A stretch of DNA of 64,000 nt, from contig NZ_JH109153.1 of NCBI RefSeq assembly GCF_000190755.2, positions 558,001 through 622,000 on the forward strand, given 5' to 3'. The translations under genes were made by a program, and so were the position numbers. A model generated the notes under the pieces. The model was not told where the DNA came from, did no database searches, and was given only the letters and a program-made list of their open reading frames with translations. The stretch comes from Methylobacter tundripaludum SV96 (lineage in GTDB: Bacteria; Pseudomonadota; Gammaproteobacteria; Methylococcales; Methylomonadaceae). Positions 25,892 to 33,754 of the stretch are shown here, in pieces (the stretch's first letter is position 1; each line of letters begins with the position of its first letter).

Positions 25892-25947
25892 GTAGGCCGG
25901 AATAAGGCCACCCACGCGCATAGCGTGAGGTGGCGTTTCCGGCCTAC
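25892..25947. repeat. REP-like imperfect palindrome
   Basis: GTAGGCCGGAATAAGGCCAC at the left pairs with the segment ending in TTTCCGGCCTAC at the right; inner arms (ACGCG/AGCGT) also pair. It lies between convergent mtnP and slyD and has the look of repetitive extragenic palindromes seen in many Gammaproteobacteria. It may also end both transcripts. Confidence 0.7.
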
Positions 25948-25978
25948 CGCTAAAGGTTTTTGTGGGTTAGATTACGGC

Positions 25979-26458
25979 CTAATGATGACAACCGGCGCCG
26001 TGGATATGTCCATGTTCGGCTTCCTCTTTAGTCGCCGGTCTAACGTCCACAACTTCCACATCAAAAGTTAAGGCCACTCCTGCCAGCGGGTGGTTGCCGT
26101 CAATGGTAATATCATCGCCTTCGATCTTAACGATAGTGACTTCGCCGGAACCGGAACTGACGTCGGCATGAAATTGCATGCCGACTTCAATCTCATCAAT
26201 GCCTTCAAACATGGCTCGTGGGATTACCTGAATCATCTCATCATTTTGTTCGCCATAAGCATCTTTGGCCGCAATGCGCACATTAAATTTGTCACCGACA
26301 GCTTTGCCTTGTAGAGCATCTTCCAAGCCCGGAATGATGTTTCCCGTGCCGTGCAGATAAACCAAGGCATCATCACCTATTGAACTATCCAGCACTTCGC
26401 CTTCATCATTAGTTAAAGTATAGTGAATTGAGACAGCCATATTGTCAGCTACTTGCAT
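25979..26458 (-). CDS. slyD: FKBP-type peptidyl-prolyl isomerase SlyD
   Basis: 159 residues. FKBP domain with an inserted flap: DNMAVSIHYTLTNDEGEVLD, then GNIIPGLEDALQGKAVGDK and the flap region, ending in a short histidine-rich tail HGHIHGAGCHH that binds nickel in this family. It assists folding and metal delivery in the cytoplasm. I start at ATG 26456-26458, with AAAGG at the right distance; a longer in-frame start at 26542 would overlap the divergent greB leader. Confidence 0.93.
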   Translation of the reverse strand: MQVADNMAVSIHYTLTNDEGEVLDSSIGDDALVYLHGTGNIIPGLEDALQGKAVGDKFNVRIAAKDAYGEQNDEMIQVIPRAMFEGIDEIEVGMQFHADVSSGSGEVTIVKIEGDDITIDGNHPLAGVALTFDVEVVDVRPATKEEAEHGHIHGAGCHH

Positions 26459-26564
26459 GATAAAACCTTTTTCGTAATTTAAAAGCCGACTATGATAAAG
26501 AGTTGCAGCTGTTTTGTCTGAAAAATTATTTCCATCCATCATAATTATCTACAGGAAATCAATC

Positions 26565-27065
26565 ATGTCGCGCTGGAAACCGCCGGGACCAAAGTCATCC
26601 CCTTACATCACGCCGGAAGGCTATCAATCGCTGGAGATTGAATTGAGAGACCTGTGGACCAAACGCAAAGAGGTCACCCAGGCTCTATCGGCGGCGGCCG
26701 CGGAAGGCGATCGCTCGGAAAATGCCGAGTACATCTACCGTAAAAAGGAATTACGCGGCATAGACCGACGCATTCATTATCTGCAAAAACGCCTGCCTTC
26801 CCTTAATATCGTATCCCAACCGCCTGACGACCAGGACAGGATTTTCTTTAGCGCCTGGGTAACCCTGGAGAATGAAGCGGGCGAGGAAGTGACCTACCGC
26901 ATTGTCGGAGCTGATGAACTTAATCCCAAAAAACACTACATCAGCCTCGATTCGCCGCTGGCGAGAGCGCTGCTAAAAAAAACCTTTGATGATGCCGTCG
27001 CCATTAAGAATGAGCTTAAAGAAACCCGGTACACCGTCGTTGATATTAATTACGGCAACAGGTGA
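26565..27065 (+). CDS. greB: Transcription elongation factor GreB
   Basis: 166 residues. The N-terminal coiled coil carries the acidic tip that enters the polymerase channel (EGDRSENAEYIYRKKELR, with the D/E pair), followed by the FKBP-like C-terminal domain (GADELNPKKHYISLDSPLAR). It stimulates transcript cleavage by backtracked RNA polymerase. RKKELRGIDRRIHYLQKRL is typical of GreB rather than GreA. AGGAAA is 8 bases before ATG 26565; the in-frame ATG at 26514 is a poorer start. Confidence 0.94.
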   Translation: MSRWKPPGPKSSPYITPEGYQSLEIELRDLWTKRKEVTQALSAAAAEGDRSENAEYIYRKKELRGIDRRIHYLQKRLPSLNIVSQPPDDQDRIFFSAWVTLENEAGEEVTYRIVGADELNPKKHYISLDSPLARALLKKTFDDAVAIKNELKETRYTVVDINYGNR

Positions 27066-27187
27066 AGCCTATTCTGTAACCGTTCAGAATACATTCCGTT
27101 GCCCTGACTTCGAACTGCAGTATTTTCGGTTGAAATAAAGAATTAATATTGCAATAAATATAACACCCTATATAATACGCCGGGTAT

Positions 27188-27277
27188 GGAGAGGTGGCTG
27201 AGCGGCCGAAAGCGGCGGTCTTGAAAACCGTTGAGGGTTGATCCCCTCCCAGGGTTCGAATCCCTGCTTCTCCGCCA
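27188..27277 (+). tRNA. tRNA-Ser (anticodon UGA)
   Basis: 90 bases with encoded CCA. The acceptor GGAGAGG pairs with CTTCTCC (one G-U). The anticodon loop CTTGAAA has anticodon TGA at 27222-27224. A long class II variable arm (TTGAGGGTTGATCCCCTC) and the T arm GGGTTCGAATCCC are clear. It reads UCA and, with wobble, other UCN codons. A terminator follows directly. Confidence 0.97.
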
Positions 27278-27284
27278 TATACAT

Positions 27285-27322
27285 AAAAGGCAGCTTACTT
27301 TTAGTCAGCTGCCTTTTTTATT
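27285..27322 (+). terminator. Rho-independent terminator of tRNA-Ser
   Basis: AAAAGGCAGCT and AGCTGCCTTTTTT form a 10-bp stem with a T-run, 8 bases after the tRNA end. Confidence 0.9.
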
Positions 27323-27460
27323 TCAGCCCCTTTCTAAAAGTGTCGACCCCAAAGACACGTCTTTTATTCTTGCCGAACTGGTCACCAAGTTCGTACACGC
27401 CACAAGCCTCCAACTTACGTTGAACTTCTCTGGAACTGTCCATCTATCGCGTGACCTTAA

Positions 27461-28561
27461 CTAAAGCTCCGCTTGCAGGCCAGGTATGCCAATACGTTGG
27501 ATACGCATAGCATTATCGCCTTCTTCATAAACCGGCAGTTTTCCCTCTATTTTCCAGAGCCGGAAAGCGAGCGCATGCGATAAAACACGAATCGGATAAT
27601 CGCGCGGCAATTGTTGTAAATAAGGCTGTATGGTGACGAAATCGATCGCGCCATACTGCTGCATGATAAAGCGAAGACCGCCATTGGCGGGACCGATGTT
27701 ATAGGCCAGCAAGCCCAGAAACAGGTCGTTATGCATCTCGGTCAGATAGTATTTTAATGTGGCGGCGGCGATAAAAGCATTGTGCCTCGGATCGAGCACT
27801 GAAGGTTTGCTCACCTCCAGTTGTTTACCGGCCTGCGCCATGACCGCTTTAGGCACTTGGGTAATTTGAAATAATCCATGCCCGCCATCCCGACTGTCTC
27901 TGGGCAAAAAGGAGGATTCTGTCGCGGCGATGCCTTGCAGAAGATTGGGATCAATATCGAACACCTTGGCCGCTTCGACAATAGCCGGATTATAGGTCTC
28001 TGCCCGGTTAACCATCTGTAGCAATTGTGCCGTATCATAACGCCGGTAAGCGGCATAGACCTGATGCGCCAGCGTAACCCGACTGGCTTCCTGCTTGCCG
28101 CCGACCAGCATGCGAAAATGCCCGAACGCTTGGGCAAAATGGTTTTGCAGCACAAACCAGCCGATAACCAGCGCAAAGCTGAGTGCCAAAATCGGGGCTA
28201 ATATCGCCGCCCTGCCCTGCAACCATTTACGCAGTTTCCACCAGCCTATCAGCAACACAGCGGCCGCAACGATCAATGCCAATACGCCGATGGCAAACGG
28301 CAATAAACTGGTGAAAAAACGGGTGCCGGAAAACCAGCCCGCCGAATAACCCAACAAAATCATCACCGCAGAAACCGCCGTTATCGCCAAACCCAGCACT
28401 TCAAGGCCGATCATCAACAGCCGGTGTTTGAAGCTGCCAACCGGCGGTTTGGGCAACTCTTTTTTTGATGTTTTCCGTGTCGTTCGGGGTTTAGGTTTAG
28501 GTTTTGGAGCTGTCTCCAGTTTGACACTGGCCCGTTTTCGAGGTGCTGCCGGTTTATTCAT
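27461..28561 (-). CDS. Membrane-anchored lytic transglycosylase (SLT domain)
   Basis: 366 residues. The N-terminus is Lys/Pro/Arg-rich (about 1-45, likely cytoplasmic), followed by three hydrophobic segments (about 48-75, 85-107, 117-140). A soluble goose-lysozyme-like SLT domain follows. The catalytic glutamate is in IAATESSFLP, followed by HGLFQITQVP and LAYNIGPANGG. It should cut glycan strands between MurNAc and GlcNAc, forming anhydro-MurNAc that NagZ and AnmK recycle. The triple-span anchor is unusual for family members, which are normally lipoproteins or periplasmic. Confidence 0.85.
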   Translation of the reverse strand: MNKPAAPRKRASVKLETAPKPKPKPRTTRKTSKKELPKPPVGSFKHRLLMIGLEVLGLAITAVSAVMILLGYSAGWFSGTRFFTSLLPFAIGVLALIVAAAVLLIGWWKLRKWLQGRAAILAPILALSFALVIGWFVLQNHFAQAFGHFRMLVGGKQEASRVTLAHQVYAAYRRYDTAQLLQMVNRAETYNPAIVEAAKVFDIDPNLLQGIAATESSFLPRDSRDGGHGLFQITQVPKAVMAQAGKQLEVSKPSVLDPRHNAFIAAATLKYYLTEMHNDLFLGLLAYNIGPANGGLRFIMQQYGAIDFVTIQPYLQQLPRDYPIRVLSHALAFRLWKIEGKLPVYEEGDNAMRIQRIGIPGLQAEL

Positions 28562-28642
28562 ACAAACAGATTATCCAGTTTCGGTAAGGGTCGAAGTCGT
28601 AAGATTATAGCTTGAAAGACCGTCATCCGCAGACCGAACACG

Positions 28643-29155
28643 CTAATCATGCTTGGCAAAAATAAGCTGATCGGTAGCAAAACCCAGCGCCTTGGCCCGA
28701 TCGATCAATGTCTGCAAAGTCGCCTCGGGCAGTTGTTTGGTTCGGGATAATATCCAGAAATAAGAGCGATCCGGCCCGGCGATCATCGAATAAGCATAAT
28801 CTTTTTTATCCAGTTCAATAATATTGTAGCCTCCATAAAACGGCCCGAAAAAAGACACTTTCAGCCTCCCTTTATCCGGCTGTTCGACAAAATAAGCCTT
28901 GCCTTGCGCCTCGTGCCATTCCCCGGCCTTCACATCCCAACCCTTATTCAGCACATCAACGCCGCCATCGTCCCGCAAGGTATAGGTTGCAGAAATATTC
29001 TCCAAGCCCCGCTCGAATCGATGATCGAGCCGCGCGATTTCGTACCAGGTGCCCAGATAGCGGTTAACCTCAAAACCGTCAACCGCCGTCACCCCTTCGG
29101 GAATGCCGGTGCAGCTTGTCAATAAGGTAAAAATCAGCATACATAATGCTTTCAT
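28643..29155 (-). CDS. blc: Outer-membrane lipocalin lipoprotein (Blc-like)
   Basis: 170 residues. A lipoprotein signal peptide ends in LLTSC, so the mature protein is lipid-anchored. The lipocalin signature is YLGTWYEIARLDHRFERG, followed by SATYTLRDDGGVDVLN and the closing YFWILSRT. Bacterial lipocalins bind fatty acids or lysophospholipids and respond to envelope stress. I choose ATG 29153-29155, with AAAGGGA 6 bases upstream; a TTG two codons earlier lies too close to that site. Confidence 0.92.
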   Translation of the reverse strand: MKALCMLIFTLLTSCTGIPEGVTAVDGFEVNRYLGTWYEIARLDHRFERGLENISATYTLRDDGGVDVLNKGWDVKAGEWHEAQGKAYFVEQPDKGRLKVSFFGPFYGGYNIIELDKKDYAYSMIAGPDRSYFWILSRTKQLPEATLQTLIDRAKALGFATDQLIFAKHD

Positions 29156-29536
29156 GCGCAATCCCTTTTAAAAGTGTTTTATAAATCAGTCGGCTAACTG
29201 TAACCGCCAAACCTCCGGCAATCAACTTAAAGGCATTAGACAAGCCATTCATCCGGCGGCAACAACGGCAATCATTTGCCGGTTGATAACAAACTGCACG
29301 ATTTTTTCCAGACCATTCTTTCGGGATGCGCCATCAATTTAACATTGGCCGAAAATCCTTAACATTCTTTAACTTAACTTTACCTTTACGAGCCTGTTCT
29401 GACTCCCTTGCCGGCCGCTATATTGCTCAAGAACTTATGTAGTTCCGTTAAGTCAGTTAGACGCTGTCTTACAAGAACGGCAATACGGACGGCCAACCGG
29501 CCATCCATCAATGATAACCAAGATGAGGATAAAATC
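29156..29536. other. Intergenic region upstream of the EF-hand gene
   Basis: No gene seen. At 29359-29389 a string of TTAAC/TTTAC units (TTAAC, TTTAAC, TTAAC, TTTACC, TTTAC) resembles loosely the CpxR-type half-sites found at two nearby promoters, but the 10-bp spacing is not kept. Confidence 0.35.
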
Positions 29537-30439
29537 ATGAGCATTAGCAGTATAAACAGCAGCAGTTCGGCAATGATGTCAGGCGCAATGAAGCGCCCCG
29601 ATCCGACGAAAATGGCCGAAGATTTATTTTCGAAACTGGATACCACGGGGAAAGGCTATATTGAAAAAAGCGATTTGCAATCCGCGCTTGGCAACGTGTC
29701 GCAATCGGATAGCTCAAGCAGTTCCACTTCCGCTGATGACATGTTCTCCAAAATGGATAGCGATGGCAACGGCAAGGTCACCAAAGAGGAAATGTCGGCG
29801 ACTATACAAAAAATAGCATCGGAACTGGATGGACAATCCCCGAGAATGCGCATGCAGGGCGACATGCCTCCACCGCCACCGCCCGGCGGCGCTCAAGGCG
29901 CCCAAAAATCAAGTTCGACAGACAGCTCAAGCTCCAACCAGGACATCGAGCCGGCAGATGCCAACGAGGACGGCACGGTGAGCGCTAAAGAGGCGCAGGC
30001 CTATGCGGCATCGCAAGCCTCGTCCGATACGTCATCGACGTCAAGCGCCGATGCGCAGTTAATGCAAATGTTGGCAGGCGGCATGCCACCGCCGCCGCAA
30101 GAGGGCGGCCAAGGCGATCAAGGCTTTACCAAAGATCAACTGACCTCAATGTCAAAAGACCTGAGTTCGACAGACAGCGAAAGATCCAAGGTAATGAGCG
30201 ATGTAGCCGCCAATTTCGATGCCGCCGATACTAACGGCGACGGCAAGGTGAGCGGTAGCGAAGCGAGGACTTTTGAGGATTCGAAAAACGCGTCCGGCTC
30301 CGGCAGCAGTACCGATACGTCATCAACGTCTTCTGCCTCAAACGCCGATGCGCAGTTCATGAAACAGATGGTGCAATTGCTGAAATCTTACGGCTTCGAT
30401 CAGACGGCGGAAAGCAGCGGCTTTTCGACATCCGCTTAA
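29537..30439 (+). CDS. EF-hand calcium-binding protein with Pro/Gly and Ser-rich linkers
   Basis: 300 residues with four EF-hand loops: LDTTGKGYIEKSDL, MDSDGNGKVTKEEM, ADANEDGTVSAKEA and ADTNGDGKVSGSEA. The linkers are serine-rich or carry PPPPPPGG and PPPPQEGG. It resembles EF-hand proteins of the XopAW type; there is no secretion gene here to support effector status. No classical signal peptide is seen, although the Ser-rich start could be exported by another route. GAGGAT precedes ATG 29537; an earlier in-frame start at 29408 is rejected. Convergent with the sensor kinase. Confidence 0.88.
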   Translation: MSISSINSSSSAMMSGAMKRPDPTKMAEDLFSKLDTTGKGYIEKSDLQSALGNVSQSDSSSSSTSADDMFSKMDSDGNGKVTKEEMSATIQKIASELDGQSPRMRMQGDMPPPPPPGGAQGAQKSSSTDSSSSNQDIEPADANEDGTVSAKEAQAYAASQASSDTSSTSSADAQLMQMLAGGMPPPPQEGGQGDQGFTKDQLTSMSKDLSSTDSERSKVMSDVAANFDAADTNGDGKVSGSEARTFEDSKNASGSGSSTDTSSTSSASNADAQFMKQMVQLLKSYGFDQTAESSGFSTSA

Positions 30440-30465
30440 TTTAAACCCTGCCGTTACGTAATTTT

Positions 30466-30528
30466 CACCACGAAGACACGAAGAGCACGAAGTTTTATTT
30501 TTTTCTTCGTGCTCTTCGTGGTGTTTTT
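30466..30528. repeat. CACGAAG-type inverted repeat, probably a bidirectional terminator
   Basis: CACCACGAAG followed by ACACGAAG and AGCACGAAG units, a T-rich loop, then CTTCGTGCTCTTCGTGGTG and TTTTTAT. One 8-base unit is unpaired. It sits between convergent genes and ends in a T-run. Related copies occur at 33582-33644, 36895-36921, 39753-39774 and 45676-45722. Confidence 0.8.
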
Positions 30529-30582
30529 ATGTGACTTACAAAGTATCGCTCCCCTCTGCCCGACATCGTCGCGCTGAAACAT

Positions 30583-32010
30583 TTACTCGGTAAAAGGAAT
30601 ATTTATTTCAATACGCAACCCGCCTTGCGGGCGATTGCTAGCTTGTATGCGCCCGGCATGGGCCTCTATCGCACGATAGGCGATGGCTAATCCCAGACCT
30701 ATACTGTCGGCTTTGCCTCGATCGCCGCTACGGAAAAATGGTTCGAAAATCGCCGCCAAATCGCTTTCGGCAACGCCCGGTCCCTGGTCATAGACCGCCA
30801 CCTGTAAGCGGCGTTTACCGGTATCGAAACGAACTATAACCGCCACCTCACCGCCTTTTTTGCAATGCTGCAACGCATTACGCAATACGTTTTCAATCGC
30901 GCGATGCAGCAATTCGCTACGGCCTTTGACCACCGTTTCTTCAATGCCGTCATAGCGAATAACAACCCCATACTGCTCGGCTTCAAAACGGGCATTTTCG
31001 ACAATATCGTCCAGCAATCCGCCGATGTCGAAATCATGGCTTTCGCTGCCGGAAACACCGGCTTCCAAACGGGACAGCACCAATAATTCGCCGACCAGGT
31101 CGCTGATGCGTTGCGATTCCCGTTCAATACGTTCCATCATCGCCATAATCTTTTCCGGTTGTTGCTGGGCCAGACCGATAGCGGCCTGTATCCGCGCCAG
31201 CGGCGAACGCAATTCATGGGAGACATCGTGCAGCAAGCGTTGCTGGGCATGCACCAAACTATGAATCTGTCCGGCCATGTGATCGAAGTTTTGCCCCAGA
31301 TCGGATAATTCATCGCGACGCTTTCCCATCGATGAACCGACCCGGGTATCCAGATCGCCTTGCGCTAGCGCGGTAAAAGCGTTGCGCAAACTGCGAATCG
31401 GCTTGGCAAAATACCAGGCCAGCGCCGCACTGAATATCAGGCTGGCAAAAGTACCGGCCAGAATCGGCAACAGCGGCGATGGCGGCACACGCGGCGGCCG
31501 GGGAGGACGCGAAAAATGACCCTCAGGAGGCGGCGGAGCAAAACCGGCATCCGCTTCTTCACCCGGCATGCGCGGCGGACGATCGGCAAAACCGTGTTCC
31601 GGCAGCGGCACAAACAGCAAATAACGATGTCCATCCTCTGTCGACACCCTACGAATCGCCTCAGGATAGGCGGCCTGCAAGAATAGTGTACGCGCCTGCT
31701 GCAAAACCTCGGGTACTACGCTACGCTGTAGCAGTTCCCGGTCTTGATCGTCAACCGCATAAACCGGCGGAAAAGGAGCGTCACGCATGGCCTCAAGAAA
31801 GTTGCGCAACCCAGCAACTCCGCCATGCCGGATAGCATTATCCGCAACAGCGACAAACGATGCCGCGTGCCTGACATCAATCGTATGCTTGACCGTTTCA
31901 GTTCCCTGCCACGCGTTATGCCTTAACCAGACCGCCGTGCCGACACCGATACCGGCCACCAGCAAAGCCAGCCAGAAGGTAAGGAAAAACTTCCAGAACA
32001 AACGCCCCAT
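30583..32010 (-). CDS. CpxA-like sensor histidine kinase
   Basis: 475 residues: N-terminal membrane span (about 8-30), a periplasmic domain to about 180 with a proline-rich end (APPPPEG, RPPRPPRVPPSPL), a second span (about 182-203) and HAMP. Then HisKA with H in HDVSHELRSPLARI, and an ATPase domain with N box IENVLRNALQH, G1 YDQGPGV and G2 GLGLAI. The overall plan fits CpxA/RstB-type sensors. It follows the response regulator by 4 bp. The proline tract just before the second span is unusual and matches tracts in neighbouring exported proteins. Confidence 0.9.
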   Translation of the reverse strand: MGRLFWKFFLTFWLALLVAGIGVGTAVWLRHNAWQGTETVKHTIDVRHAASFVAVADNAIRHGGVAGLRNFLEAMRDAPFPPVYAVDDQDRELLQRSVVPEVLQQARTLFLQAAYPEAIRRVSTEDGHRYLLFVPLPEHGFADRPPRMPGEEADAGFAPPPPEGHFSRPPRPPRVPPSPLLPILAGTFASLIFSAALAWYFAKPIRSLRNAFTALAQGDLDTRVGSSMGKRRDELSDLGQNFDHMAGQIHSLVHAQQRLLHDVSHELRSPLARIQAAIGLAQQQPEKIMAMMERIERESQRISDLVGELLVLSRLEAGVSGSESHDFDIGGLLDDIVENARFEAEQYGVVIRYDGIEETVVKGRSELLHRAIENVLRNALQHCKKGGEVAVIVRFDTGKRRLQVAVYDQGPGVAESDLAAIFEPFFRSGDRGKADSIGLGLAIAYRAIEAHAGRIQASNRPQGGLRIEINIPFTE

Positions 32011-32014
32011 GCCC

Positions 32015-32710
32015 TTACTCCTTCACCAACTGGTAACCCTGACCGCGCACCGTCTGAATATAAGAGCGCCCATCGTTCTGACAGCCCAGTTTCTGGCGAA
32101 TGCTGCTCATATGCACATCGATACTTCTATCGAAACGCGCCAAAGGCCGTCCCAGCGCTTTTTCCGACAATTCGTTTTTGGTGACGATACGGCCAACATT
32201 CATCGCCAGCGTTTCCAGCAAATTAAACTCGGTACTGGTCAGATCCATATCCTGATCGAACCATGACGCCTTGCGTTTTTCGCTCCAGATTTTCAAAGGG
32301 CCGGCAACAATCGGCCCGTTGCCGACGGCATCGCTTACAGACTGGGTTCGACGTAAAATTGCGCGGATACGCGCCGCCAGCTCCCTTGGCGTGCAGGGCT
32401 TGGGCACATAATCGTCCGCTCCCGATTCCAATCCGATAATCCGGTCGACATCATCGCCTCTGGCGGTAAACATCAGCACCGGAATACGGCTTTCCATACG
32501 GATGCGCATTAAGACCTCGGTGCCTTTTATATCCGGCAACATAATGTCGAGTATCACCAGCTGGTAGTCGCCCGACAAAGCCAGCCGCCGCCCAGACTCG
32601 CCCTGATGGGTCACGTCGACCGCGAAGCCATCCTGTTCCAGATAATCCTTGAACAGCCCCGCCAGTTCCACATCATCGTCAATGATTAAAATTTTCGTCA
32701 CGCTCGCCAC
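32015..32710 (-). CDS. CpxR-like response regulator (OmpR family)
   Basis: 231 residues. Receiver with acidic pair D11/D12, phospho-acceptor D55 (LVILDIMLPD), T in MFTARG and K in VPKPC; then an OmpR/PhoB winged helix (TSTEFNLLETLAMNVGRIVT, SIDVHMSSIRQKLG). It is the partner of the kinase encoded immediately downstream and divergent from a CpxP-like gene, the same arrangement as E. coli cpxP/cpxRA. A matching CpxR-type operator lies in the shared promoter region. Confidence 0.92.
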   Translation of the reverse strand: MASVTKILIIDDDVELAGLFKDYLEQDGFAVDVTHQGESGRRLALSGDYQLVILDIMLPDIKGTEVLMRIRMESRIPVLMFTARGDDVDRIIGLESGADDYVPKPCTPRELAARIRAILRRTQSVSDAVGNGPIVAGPLKIWSEKRKASWFDQDMDLTSTEFNLLETLAMNVGRIVTKNELSEKALGRPLARFDRSIDVHMSSIRQKLGCQNDGRSYIQTVRGQGYQLVKE

Positions 32711-32776
32711 CTTAATTACTTTGTTGACGGCATCATAACTTCACACCGTGACAACCGCCACAATCCGCCCACTGGA

Positions 32777-32812
32777 TTTACCTGAATTTACATTTCAATA
32801 ACAGCGCTTTAC
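32777..32812. promoter_or_regulatory. CpxR-like operator upstream of the CpxP-like gene
   Basis: TTTAC-CTGAA-TTTAC (32777-32791), the reverse form of the E. coli CpxR box GTAAA-N5-GTAAA, with a third TTTAC at 32808-32812. The same triple layout, with identical 10- and 21-bp steps, occurs at 33664-33699. It lies between the divergent regulator and CpxP-like genes. Confidence 0.75.
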
Positions 32813-32889
32813 CTGCATTGGAGTGATACTGGACAAGACGGAATCAACCCTGTTCCGTCGCCTCTTTTATTAAATACACGGAGATTTTT

Positions 32890-33384
32890 ATGCGCAAACT
32901 GCTGTTGATTCTGCCCTTATTACCGGCGATAGCCTTAGCTAACCCGCAAACGCCCGGCGAACCGCCTTTATTACCGGAGATAGCCCTGGCTGACCCGCAA
33001 ATGTACGGCGAACCTCCTTTCGGAGGCATGCCGCCATCCAAACATCATCGACCCGAGCACGATGAAGCGCACTTGCCGGGTTTTTTGCATCAACTCGATC
33101 TGGGCGAAACACAACAAAGTGAAATCAAAGCGCTGGTCAAAGCCCATCGCGCCGAACTCGATGCCAAGCTGAAAAATGCAATAAGCATTGGCAAGGAGAT
33201 TCATCAGCTAAGCTTTTCCAACGACTACAGTGATGACAAAATCCAGACGCTGCTTGACAAGGCGGACGCCATTCACAAAGAAACGGCATTACAGAAAGCC
33301 AGACTGGACAATGCCATTTTCAAACTGTTAACCAAGGAGCAACAAGAGAAATTGCAAAGCAAAATGGCTCATTTCGAAGATTAA
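32890..33384 (+). CDS. CpxP/Spy-like periplasmic protein
   Basis: 164 residues with a signal peptide (about 1-18). A duplicated ~15-residue segment follows (LPAIALANPQTPGEPP / LPEIALADPQMYGEPP), then GGMPPSKHHRPEHDEAH, a likely metal-binding His/Pro tract. The remainder is helical and of the CpxP/Spy/heavy-metal-resistance type (LGETQQSEIKALVKAHRAEL, LTKEQQEKLQSKM). Such proteins chaperone envelope proteins or inhibit the CpxA sensor. It stands divergent from the CpxR-like gene behind a CpxR-type operator, so it is probably a feedback partner. Confidence 0.82.
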   Translation: MRKLLLILPLLPAIALANPQTPGEPPLLPEIALADPQMYGEPPFGGMPPSKHHRPEHDEAHLPGFLHQLDLGETQQSEIKALVKAHRAELDAKLKNAISIGKEIHQLSFSNDYSDDKIQTLLDKADAIHKETALQKARLDNAIFKLLTKEQQEKLQSKMAHFED

Positions 33385-33581
33385 TTCAGACCACTGCATT
33401 CTGCGCCCGGTCGTTGGCTGGGCGCAATTCTCAAGACCGAAAACCCTGTTTTCCGGTTCCCAAGCTTTTCTCGTTCCCACGCGCTGCGTGGGAATGCAGT
33501 GCTGGACGCGCTGCGTCCCGCATTCGCAAAACGTTGGTCGTGACTTGCGGCGCAGCGCATGGGAACGAGGTCGGCATTCTT

Positions 33582-33644
33582 CACCACGAAGAAAAATACT
33601 TAATTAATTCATTGAAAACTTCGTGTTCTTCGTGTCTTCGTGGT
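33582..33644. repeat. CACGAAG-type inverted repeat
   Basis: CACCACGAAGA at the left pairs with TCTTCGTGGT at the right; between them lie extra TTCGTG units. Same family as 30466-30528. The loop is long (about 25 bases), so the hairpin would be weaker than at 30466. Confidence 0.7.
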
Positions 33645-33663
33645 TATTCTTACTGTCGCCGCA

Positions 33664-33699
33664 TTTACCCAATTTTACATTTTGCTAACATTGATTTAC
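33664..33699. promoter_or_regulatory. CpxR-like operator upstream of the lipoprotein hydrolase
   Basis: TTTAC-CCAAT-TTTAC (33664-33678) plus a third TTTAC at 33695-33699. Spacing equals that of the operator at 32777-32812. It ends about 55 bp before the ATG at 33755, a good place for activation. Confidence 0.72.
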
Positions 33700-33754
33700 C
33701 CGTAATTCCGGCATACTGAATCCTTCATATCAAGCACCACTCCCTCAAATCGCC

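Larger units (their letters stand above)
33385..33754. other. Repeat-rich intergenic region
   Basis: No gene. It holds a REP-like unit (CGTTCCCACGCGCTGCGTGG at about 33473), a further copy in opposite sense near 33555, the CACGAAG-type inverted repeat at 33582-33644 and the CpxR-like operator at 33664-33699 that belongs to the next gene. Confidence 0.7.

Noticed and set aside
29408-29536. Longer N-terminus of the EF-hand protein
   Set aside because: Residues have Arg/Cys-rich non-native composition, while ATG 29537 has GAGGAT before it.
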